In this document: positions 35,377-44,800 of the stretch, in pieces
Layout of the letters: the number at the start of each line of letters is the position of its first letter
How positions within the stretch are numbered: position 1 is the first letter of the stretch
Source: Ophiura sarsii
Taxonomy: Eukaryota > Echinodermata > Ophiuroidea > Amphilepidida > Ophiuridae
Direction of reading: 5' to 3'
NCBI GenBank assembly: GCA_035610835.1
Contig: CM069442.1
Location: 1,302,001 to 1,366,000, forward strand
Length of the DNA stretch: 64,000 bases
Notes under the pieces: model-generated
The model's input: only the letters and a program-made list of their open reading frames with translations
What the model was told of the DNA's origin: nothing
Database searches by the model: none
Program-made: the position numbers and the translations under genes

Positions 35377-36456
35377 TTATATACAAATAACATAATTTTA
35401 AAAGCAATCCTCTTTAACTCTTACCATGCTTTCTGTTTATCATGTTTATGTGAGCATTTTCTACCTCTCTTAGCTTATTGGTAAGGTCTTTCTCTTTCAC
35501 TTGATCATAAGCCTCCCCTAGGCTCTTCTTAGCATCCTTATAATCTCTTCTATTGTCCTCGTCGTTAGTGTCTAGTTGATATTTTGCGTACGCTTCATCA
35601 ATTTTTGTTCTCGCCCTGGTAACCTGGGCGTGTTTTGATTAGTAGGTTCTTTTCTCTTTCTTCCTTGCAGGAATGGCTATTTCTGCAGCTTCTTGAGTGG
35701 CTGTATTGAACCTTGTGTATTTCTCAGATGCAGTTTCTACATCATCCTGAAGGGGCTGAAACCTATTACGCACCTCTATACTGTATTTAGCTTGTAGATC
35801 TTGATCAGTTGTCAATATATTCCAATCGTACTGCTCTTTCCGTTTGATGATCTTACTCTTCCTGAGGCTTAATCGGATGCTAGCAGAGACTATATATTCT
35901 ATGGTAAGATCCCACACTAGCAAAAGTGTTGTATGCTTCAGAATTTTGAACACTGTTTCGCCATTTCCGCCTGACAAGGATGAAGACCAGCTTTAGTTTG
36001 TTGCCACCTGGGCTGACATATGTCCACAACTTGCCTTTTTTCTTGCGAAAGTAGGTATTTGCGACTATAAGATCTTTCTCTTTAACTAATTCTGCTAGCT
36101 ACTCTCCATTTCTGTTTGTATCATCATAGTATGAAAATTTGGCGTCATCCTTTCCAAGTCTGGCTTTGTAGTCGCCAACAACAAGCAAGATGTTGTGTGC
36201 TGGAATGGAGTCAATCGCCCCCTTTATACTGTTGTAGTGCTCTTCTATGATGTCTTCTTCCGCCACATTTGTAGGACAGTAGGTCACCACTACAGTTGTT
36301 GCTGGGTTTACCATGGAAGTTGATTATGAGTGTACGATCAGAATGTGGTTTGATACTTGCTAATGATCAGAGTGCTCTGTTGTTGAGTGGTATCCCGACT
36401 CCACTTACAGCTGCACCTGATATTTCTTGTTGCTGAGGTAGTGATCAGTGTTCTGC

Positions 36457-36565
36457 AGGGCTGTCAACTTTTGGGATTTGCTGGGAGGGAGAGATACAGA
36501 CTCAAAATAAATAAATCGTAAAACATGCACAATTTTTTTCCCGTCAGCAGCTGAAATCCTGATAA

Positions 36566-36607
<42 letters not shown>

Positions 36608-36793
36608 AGCGGTGAAGTTTTTGCATGGTCAAAATCGTAAATGTACCGATGGAAGCTAGTATAAGGGTGTTGATACACATTTTAATTGAGGTAATTTTGT
36701 TCAGGCGGGAGATTTTTTATGCTATGCGGGAGTGCGGGAGAAAGAGTGTCTATGCGGGAGACTCCCGCCTAATGCGGGAGAGTTGACAGCCCT
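36457..36793. mobile_element. MITE inserted in LINE endonuclease, with 40-plus-nt poly-G
   Basis: Perfect ends 'AGGGCTGTCAACT' and inverse 'AGTTGACAGCCCT'. The right half has 'gcgggagtgcgggag' repeats. A G homopolymer spans about 36567-36606. It splits the LINE endonuclease right after a GIQE-type motif. Confidence 0.75.
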
Positions 36794-37432
36794 CCTGTAT
36801 CCCGATCATGTCAATTTTATCTGTCTGATAGTCCTCACATTCATGGTAGATATAGTGATATTTGTATTGCATGTTGCAAGTCGTCTCCTCTTGCGCGCTC
36901 TGCCGTCAAGCTTACTCCTCCCTTCCGGGTTTGGGGGCATGCCGTCATCAGTTGATTTTGAAAAATCCGAGTCTGCTCCAGGAGGCGATAGGTTAGTAGG
37001 GACTTTAACCCTAATGTTGATTTGGTTTGCCATCATGTTTTTGTTGTTGCTATAACTACCGCGGTCGCAACTCCTGCAGCATGGTTTATTATCAAAGTTG
37101 TCCTTCTTCTAGAATATTTGCCAGCCAAGGCTAATGAGTATATTCTACCCGAGTCTCAATGTTTTAGATTGAAACATAATAAGTTATTACACCTCATACA
37201 TATTTATAAGGGTATACTTTTTTTGATTGGTTCATTTTTAACCTAGCTAGTCGGATAAATAAAAATACTTACCGAATGTTTGTTTAGGTTTATTGTACTA
37301 CCAAACATGCGATAGTTTTGAACTACTTCCCGCTGATCAACACCGTCACCCGAATCAATTCTAGAGCCTATGAATATTACGTACATGTTATACGGTGACG
37401 CCAAGTACGAGGTTCCTTGACAACAACAAACA

Positions 37433-37567
37433 TGGCGTCGTCTGCAAAACATCTTCCGAAGAAATTCGCGAACTAAACAGACGCAGATTTTAGGCTTCTT
37501 TTGGATAATTATGCTGCATCAAAATCTGCAGCAATGATTGTGAAGAACTAGGAAACGGGTTTAAAGG
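37433..37567 (+). pseudogene. Decayed coding remnant, unidentified
   Basis: A good ATG context starts a frame reading MASSAKHLPKKFA, then a stop, then in the same frame TDADFRLLLDNYAASKSAA and a second stop. The style recalls the N-terminus of KIAA1958/Crypton-like mobile proteins, but this is weak. Confidence 0.2.
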
Positions 37568-37654
37568 TAGATGTTCCGATTGCTGACCCGATTTTCAACT
37601 TGATGTTTACGTTTTCTATTTTACATGAAAGGTCATTCTTAAAATTGTTGCATT

Positions 37655-37895
37655 CCAAAGTTTGAGTTGCATAACTCCAATGGTTCTATTTTTAGAAGCG
37701 CAAGGTCAAAGACATGTGCCCATTGAGTAGTACACAGACTGGTTGGTGGTTAACCACCTTTGGCAGTAATTCACCACATTTTAGCCTATAATTTCCAAAT
37801 GAAACATTTCTGGCCCTAAGATTTTACAGACATAATGAGAACAATATGGGGATTCTTCTGGTACCAAAATATCTTGATGTGAAAAAAAAAATTAT
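37655..37895. repeat. Dispersed repeat R1, inverted relative to 8525-8766
   Basis: Shares 'ggtggttaaccacctttggc' and 'taagattttacagac' with the other copy in reverse orientation. No conserved frame. Confidence 0.55.
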
Positions 37896-38137
37896 AGCCC
37901 CAAAAAAGTGATCTGGTCATATACCTTTAAATTATATTGTTCTTCTGCCAGGGAAATTGAGTCCGCCGCTTCTTGGCTTGCTGATGTGTACTGTAGGTAG
38001 GCAGGCATAGGCCTACTACTACGACTACGAGCCTACGCGGGAGCAACGTAAGCTTTTTTTCGATTTTTAATTTAGTTTAGACAATGAAACATGTATGAGG
38101 TGTAATAAAACAAATACAACATGGTTTCTTTCGGGAT

Positions 38138-38186
38138 GACTGGTGACTACCTCCCTCCGCTCCGCGTCGGGAGGTAGTCACCAGTC
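38138..38186. repeat. 17-bp-stem hairpin
   Basis: 'actggtgactacctccc' and its exact inverse 'gggaggtagtcaccagt' with a 13-nt loop. It lies just left of the hAT-like element at 38207. Confidence 0.6.
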
Positions 38187-38206
38187 AGTTTGCACTACTT
38201 TCCCTC

Positions 38207-38221
38207 CAGTGGCGTAACCAG

Positions 38222-38256
<35 letters not shown>

Positions 38257-38689
38257 GGGGGCTGGAGCCCCCCCCACTTGGAACCCTTGCCCCCCCGCTT
38301 GCCCCCCCAAATGAAATCAAGTACGGCTGTAAATGAAAGTTACAAACAAAGTACACACCAAATCCCCCCCAATAATGACATCGTGTCGGTTGAGATTGGC
38401 ACTGTCGGTTCATTTGACGAAAGGAATCATGGAATTATGATGGTCAAAAGTACACATATGAAAAAATTTCGCGCGCTACACGCGCATATGTCTTCCCAAA
38501 ATGAAATATTCTTTACTACAAGCTTGTTTAGAGCCAAAATGTAGCTCAATTGTCCAAAAAATAGCTGTAAAGTCGAAAATTTTCGACTGCTACGCGCGCA
38601 TCTCTTGACTCAAAAAATCTTAGGAGCCCCCCCATTTCAAGTCACTGCCCCTTCTTGCCCCCCAAATGAAAAGTCTAGTTACGCCACTG
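38207..38689. mobile_element. hAT-like MITE with perfect 8-bp target duplication
   Basis: Ends 'CAGTGGCGTAACCAG' and 'CTAGTTACGCCACTG'. Target duplication TTTCCCTC at 38199-38206 and 38690-38697. CAG...CTG ends with 8-bp duplications are typical of the hAT superfamily. Contains a ~30-nt poly-G run and several poly-C blocks. Confidence 0.85.
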
Positions 38690-38702
38690 TTTCCCTCAAA
38701 CC

Positions 38703-39147
38703 CAGGCGCGTACCGCGGCATGTGAGCCGGGGGGGGGGGGGGGGGGGGGGGGGGGGTGGGGGGGGGGGGTGGTACAGAAGTATGTCGTCCCGACAGTGGC
38801 GTAAATTTTCGTAAAAGGTTGCCCCAATTTTTCCCCAGTCTTCTCGTGAATTTCACGTAAGTGGGGGGGGGGGGGGGGGGGGGGGGTAGTGTCAAAAAAT
38901 TTCGCACGGTCAAAAAATTTCGCGCAGTCAAATATTTTCGCACGGTAACAAAATTTCGCAGTCCCCCCCAAAAAAAGGCAACAAATAATGCCCAATCGTC
39001 AGGGTTTTAGGCCTAGGTCCTATTTTTTTTTTATGCCCATTTTTTAGCGTCCCGGTATTGCGAATTTATTTAGCGTCCCGGTATTTGGAGCCAGGGGGGG
39101 GGGGGGGGGCAACTTGCCCCCACTGCCCCCCGGTCGGTACGCCCCTG
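38703..39147. mobile_element. Second hAT-like MITE inserted next to the first
   Basis: Ends 'CAGGCGCGTACC' and 'GGTACGCCCCTG'. Target duplication CTCAAACC at 38695-38702 and 39148-39155. Its target overlaps the right duplication of the neighbouring element. Holds several long G runs and a fragment 'cagtggcgtaaatttt' near 38797. Confidence 0.82.
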
Positions 39148-39155
39148 CTCAAACC

Positions 39156-39770
39156 ATGTTGTATTTGTTAACTATGTTCAATACACCTTGAGACTACTCC
39201 AATACGGTAGTCTTAGATCTACCGACCATTGCCCCTCCAGAGCTCCGTCAATTAGCACTAACCGCAAGGTTTGGCTATCCAGGTGGCACGCGACTTGCAT
39301 ATCAGTCTTCGAGGACGTGAAGATGGGTAACTGCAAGGGAAGCGATTAGGGACAGGAGGGCTGATGGAAGTGCCTCCTGTATCTACAACCTAGAGCAAAG
39401 CAAAGCATGGACAAAATTGCATAGTAGAAACATGCAGAGTAGAAAGAGATATCAGATAGGGCAAAGGAAGATTAGTGGTAGAGGAGAAGGTTGGAGTTGC
39501 GCTACTTACAGCCAGTTTTAAACCACCCAAATCGACATAACGAGGACGTTTTTGTATGTAAGTTACACAAACACACACATTTACAAAATTGTATCTACCA
39601 ACCGTGGACGGTATTGGTACCTGTGACTGAGGACCCTTTTCAACATGCTTTTAAATTCATTTTTGGGTATATTGCAGCCCATTGCTCCATAGTTTGGAAC
39701 CGTGGACGGTCCCCCATTGGCGAGACGTCCACGGGTAGCTGGTTAGAATGTGTTGTGCGTCCACGGTTGG
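39156..39770. other. Intergenic, nothing recognised
   Basis: No conserved coding signal. 'ccgtggacg' occurs repeatedly between 39603 and 39762, perhaps an eroded repeat. Confidence 0.4.
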
Positions 39771-39774
39771 AGGT

Positions 39775-40445
39775 GAAAATACACGCAAGCGATTTAATTT
39801 ACGCACACACCAATTTATTACACACACAAGCGATTTAATTTACGCACACAAGTGAATTTATTACACACACCCATAATTAAATTTACTCGCACAAGTGAAT
39901 TTATTACACACAAGCGATTTAATTTACTCACACAAGTGAATTTTTTACACCGTGTTTAAACTTAAACCGACCGGTACCGTAATCAAACAATTATGATTAC
40001 CATACCATACCACGATTTAAAAAAAACAGAGTGATGACTATCTCAGTCTCGCAGAGCAGAGAAACCTTCTTTGTTACCTTGTTAGATTCATCGATTTCAA
40101 CCAATCTCACTAGTTCTACTGCCAGCATATTATTTGTCTCTTTTAGATACTTAATTGAGCTCCTACTGTCCCACAGAATTCTATAAATGTTGGGATGCGG
40201 AGGCGACTAGCACTCTTTCTCGCTTGTGTGTGAAATGAATTCCCTTGTGTGCGTATATTACATCGCTTGTGTGCGTAAATTAAATAGCTTGTGTGCGTAA
40301 ATAAAATTGCTTGTGTATGTAGATTAAATCGCTTGTGTGAGTATAAATTCCCTTGTGCGCGTAAAATAAATCGTTTGTGTGTGTAATAAATTCACTTGTG
40401 TGCGTAATAAATTCACTTGTGTGTGGAAAATTGCTTCGAGTGCGT
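39775..40445. repeat. AC/GT-rich foldback: 'acacaagcgatttaattta' arrays in opposite orientation
   Basis: Left arm (39775-39955) is a tandem of 'acacacaagcgatttaattt' and 'acaagtgaatttatta'. Right arm (about 40218-40445) is the same repeat reversed ('cgcttgtgtgcgtaaatt'). A 260-bp centre lies between. The right arm and centre are shared with 60862-61190. Confidence 0.7.
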
Positions 40446-40809
40446 TCGCACCATAGTCAAAACGAGGAGGAGATCGCTCACCACACACCAAATTTCGAGG
40501 AGATTTTTTTCAAAAAACCGGCAATTCAAGAAGCTCATCAATTTTGCCTGACCATATGGGGGTTATACCTCGTTTTTCTGTGCAATTTTGGGTACAATTC
40601 GAGGAGTTCTCGAAATGTTCGTGTACTAGTAAGTATTTTCACACAAACTCCTCGTTTTTCTGTAGGAACTCCTCGTTTTGTAAGCATAGTAGGTGCAATT
40701 CACACACTGCGCATACACCCATGTTACACAACTCCTTGATTGGCACATTGGGTCAGTATAAATGTGTTGGCAGAGTTAGTACACCGTACCGAAGTCTATG
40801 AATCAACTA

Positions 40810-41391
40810 CAGTCATCAAAATAAGTAACTGACCAGGTAATAAACATGCTGCTGATAACTCTAAAAGTATAACTCCTACATAAACATATTTATTTATAAA
40901 GATGTTGAAAAATTTCTCTTCTTGAATTTGAGATATTACACGCTAAGAATGGTTGATTAATGAGGAAGTTACGATCCCAAACGTTAGGGCAAGTCTGATT
41001 TTCATTTTAACATTTTCTTTTCAACACGGGAAGAGTACGACAGGTAAAGCGTGTGTGCCGTATTGATTAACCGTAACAATGCCACCGGTCGACTATCCAA
41101 CAACCAGGCCATCGACGGCTGAATTGGCACTACCACTTAGTACCAGTAATCAATAATTTGCCGGTCTGAGTCCCCGTGTTGAAGATGAAAATGTGAAAAT
41201 GAAAATCAGACTTGACAGTACATTTAGGATTGTAACTTCCTTAATAATCAGCCATTCTTAGCGTGTAATATCTCAAATACAAGAAGAGGAATTTCTCAAC
41301 ATGTTTATAATTTAATATGTTTATGTAGGAGTTATACTTTTAGAGTTATCAGCACATGTATTACCTGGTCAGTTACTTATTGTGATGACTG
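40810..41391. mobile_element. Mariner-like MITE M1, 'CAGTCAT' subfamily, with paralogous empty site
   Basis: 582 bp. 'CAGTCATCAAAATAAGTAAC' and inverse, TA at 40808-40809 and 41392-41393. The duplicated locus at 61233-61234 has a single TA and no element, directly showing TA as the target. It lies about 300 bp upstream of the MCT exon 1. Confidence 0.92.
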
Positions 41392-41691
41392 TATAGTATA
41401 TTAAGGCATTGAGGATACACCTTTAGTGTAGAGTGAAAGTTCCACCACTCCAGCAGCTGGTATAGATATGAGAAAAACGCGAAAATCTCATATATAAGGG
41501 TATGAATAATTGTGGGCTTAACTGTACGTATAAGTAAGTAACCAGGAGATATTAATTGGAATGAACCGAGACGGGCGTACATGTGCAAGTACAGACGCAC
41601 ATCGAGTATGAGTGAAAGAGTTACTTTCGTGATATATATATTGGAATACATCGAAACGGCGGTTAATTGTGAGCCGGTGATATTCGGCGCG

Positions 41692-41890
41692 ATGCCAACA
41701 TCTCATCGGGATTTAGATGGAGGATGGGCATGGGTTATCGTAGCGAGTGCGTTTTTTAGTCGACTGTTGCAAGACGGTATCTATAAAAGCATGGGTGTTC
41801 TTCTTCCAACACTATCTGATTATTTTCAAGTACCGGTATGGAGCATAGGAAATACCATTTCTCTGATGTCTGTGATTGGTGGAGTAGTAG
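41692..41890 (+). CDS. MCT-like exon 1 (TM1-TM2)
   Basis: Residues 1-66. Signature DGGWAW (usual Gly replaced by Ala), then TM1 and TM2 (WSIGNTISLMSVIGGVV). Donor G|GTAAGA, phase 1. Confidence 0.88.
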
Positions 41891-44800
41891 GTAAGATTGT
41901 ATCATGGGAGCAATTTGTTTCTACCGTAGTTTTAACACTTTACACGCGGCTATTGGGTTTACCATCACAAAACAGATTTGTCAGAAAACCTTCCCAACTT
42001 TCAAAGTCTTATCTCATGAATTACTGAACCGATACTAGGCATGTTTGTACTTATTTAAATGCATTTCTCATGGTGATTCCCAATGAGAGAAAATGGTGAT
42101 GAAATTAAATAATTTTGACATTTTTGAAACATTTTGTGAACTTTTGGAACTGTCGTCTGCAGACATGAAAAGGATTAAAGATACGCATCATCAGATCATG
42201 TCCATGTACATTAGCCATACTCGTTGGCGATTTACACTTCTCTTCTTTGAATTGTGCCATCAGCTTCTCCACCTCATCCAGTGATTTCTCCTGTTTCAAA
42301 TAGGCCTACTGCTGCGTTTGACTTCTCTGACTCTGAATCACCACTTACAATCGCCTCTCGCAACATCACTTAACCTACTTTAGAACGTCATCATGATCAA
42401 TGTTGTACTCGTAACCGAAGTTTGACCTAATAAATGACTTTGATTCAACGTTGTAAATTTCGCCAGGATTGAATTCTCATGCCCGGTAATGTACAGTTTG
42501 AACATCTGTGACAGTACCATCCGTATAAAGTATTGATTTGTATTATACTCGTAAATATAAAAGCGATTACAGGATATTTAAGTTTTAACATTCTTTATTT
42601 TACTACATCTGTATCTTTTATTCAATTATATAACGAAGAAAAGTATATAGTTATTGTACGCTCGATTGGTATACACAATGCATAGACACCTTACAGTGAC
42701 TATCTGTGGGAAAATGAATAAAGATTCAATGATGGCTATGGATTATGACTGTTTCAAAAACTGTAAATCGAAAAATGTTTAAATATAGTACAACAGGTGA
42801 CCTTTGACCTTCAGATTATGGAATTTGACATGAAATTATAGTGAGTATTAATGGCTTCAATTGTATAGTAAATTTATATATGAATCTATTTTCAAAATTT
42901 GTAATAAAGTGTATTGTATAATGCCATAGCTTTTGGTACAAAATCGCAGATTCAAATTTATAGTGACATAGATGGCCATATTGTTCTTGGTATAAACTAC
43001 ATAGAGTTCGCAAGAGAAAAATATTTGCAGGACACTATTGTACCCAAGGGTTGCATCTCTCTAAAAACCGTAATTTCGTTTGTCACATTATCGCTTTTCT
43101 CCCTTTTGAATATTGAGTTATGTGCAATATCTTCAATAATAATTTTGGATGATTTATTGCGTAATTAGGATCTCACAATCCCATATCTCTTAATATTATA
43201 TATTAAGAGATGTTGATTATTGATATCATGTCAATATTCAACATCTCTTCATATTTTATATTACAAAAAGTCAATTTAACGTTGCCATGCATAGTTTTGT
43301 AAACAGATGCGAGATCTTCTCTGATTGATTTATAGGTCTCATGACATCTTCTCTGGAGAAATCTATGCACCCCAGAATAATCGTTATGAGTGGTGGAGTA
43401 TTAGCCGCCAGTGGCTACATTGTCAGCTCATTTGCAGAGAGTTGGACGTTGATTTCAATTTTTCTTATTCTACTGACTGGTATGTACGCTTCCATATCAG
43501 TAAGGCTAAATAAAAAACAAGTTTGTCTCAGAAGAAATGCTATGCTAAATGCGCTTTTCACCTTTGTTAGTAGAAAATACTAAGCGAAATGCGGTATCTT
43601 TTTTATGAATACATGAGACGGGTTCTGCGTCCTAGTAGAGCCTTCCCTTCTACCTCTCCTTTAATAGTAGCTATTACTATACTATCCGCACGTCGCTTCC
43701 AGTGACCATATTTTGCAACCTTCCTCTTCTTTAGTTGGGCTAGCAGTCCCTCTTCATCTTTCACCCCTATTTGCTTTCGTACCCATAGGTTTGACTTCTT
43801 ACCACAGCAGAAGGAAAAAAATGCGTTTAACTTCTTTGTGTATGTGGCAATTTACAAAGACAATGAAGCTGATAATATGTTACTTCACAATGTAAAAAAT
43901 TTGGAGAAATACAATTTTCAACAATTGTAGAAAATAAAAAGTTATGCGCTGAAATGCGAATTTTAAAAGCTACTCGCGCGGTCTCCTGAGACAAAGTTGA
44001 TGTTTTATTTTGCCGAACAATTATATTTAGTTGTTACGTGAATTAATCTTGAAAACAATGCGTACGAAACTAAGATATACATAGGTAATCTTAGACTGCA
44101 ATCCCGCGTCAGTAAATCAACCATAGGATTCCGGTCTCTCAACATATACTTTATGGTTGTATTCGCAATATACATACACTCGCATTTTAAGTTGCACGTG
44201 TTACTCCATTAAAAAGCCATGAATATTTTTTTTAAAAAATGCGATAAAACTCGATAAACCACCGTATAATATGTAAAAAACCCGATATATTTGATATTGT
44301 TTAAATTATCATCACGATAACCTTGGAATTTATATGAAGGTTGGGAAAGCACCCGTACCGGTCGAATGAACACATTGTTATAATCGAATTGCTAATAAAC
44401 TAATGAATAACATATTTGTGTGTGTATCGACGCCATGTTGTTGATTTGTGATTTAATGTTCCTTTAAAGCAATAGGTCCATTCTTTGGGAATATGTGAAG
44501 GTTGAAATCTCCTCATCTGGCATCAAAGAAACAAGTGCATTGGCTAGTTTATACTGGGTAGAATAATCGGAAAACGTGTACTTTAGGTCCCAGATACTGG
44601 TATACCAGTATCGTTCAATACTGAAACATAAATGTTGCCAGTATCGCTCAATACTGGTATGATTTTACTGTTCCAGTATCGGTCGATACTTGAACACCAA
44701 ACTGTGTTCCAGTATCGAGCGATACTGGAACGTTTATATGTTCCAGTACCGGACAATACTTGTACACATGTTACCAGTGTAATTTGTCCCAGTATTTGAA

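Larger units (their letters stand above)
33495..37036 (-). pseudogene. Broken APE-type LINE retrotransposon (endonuclease and reverse transcriptase)
   Basis: Read on the - strand: start of an AP-like endonuclease (about 37036-36800), later endonuclease block with VVGDYKARLG (36314-36099), a linker block (35977-35639), then reverse transcriptase from about 34990 to 33891 with FKKAFDTVHR, GVLQGDTLAPYLF and the catalytic FADDIALL, and a C-terminal tail (33833-33495). Stops and frameshifts separate the pieces. A MITE (36457-36793) and a foreign LINE tail (about 35119-35376) interrupt it. It resembles 'craniofacial development protein 2-like' endonuclease-reverse transcriptases; clade not assigned. 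Confidence 0.85.
40062..42166 (+). repeat. Segmental duplication unit, copy 1 (MCT upstream region and exon 1)
   Basis: Aligns with 60862-62388: 'tttgttaccttgtt', 'agaggcgacta'-type words, the GT-rich array, 'agtacaccgtacc', 'cgagacgggcgtacatgt', exon 1, its donor and the adjoining TTAA MITE. Copy 1 has the extra MITE 40810-41391 and lacks the insert found at 61312-61787. Confidence 0.85.

Noticed and set aside
38605..38995. Open frames rich in Gly or Pro around poly-G runs
   Set aside because: Low-complexity translation of G/C homopolymers inside hAT-like MITEs.
39491..39838. 115-codon open frame
   Set aside because: Overlaps the AC-rich repeat arm and has no domain or splice evidence.
41893..42027. 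Read-through extension of MCT exon 1 to a stop at 42027
   Set aside because: It translates intron and MITE sequence; the phase 1 donor at 41891 joins a conserved exon 2 instead.
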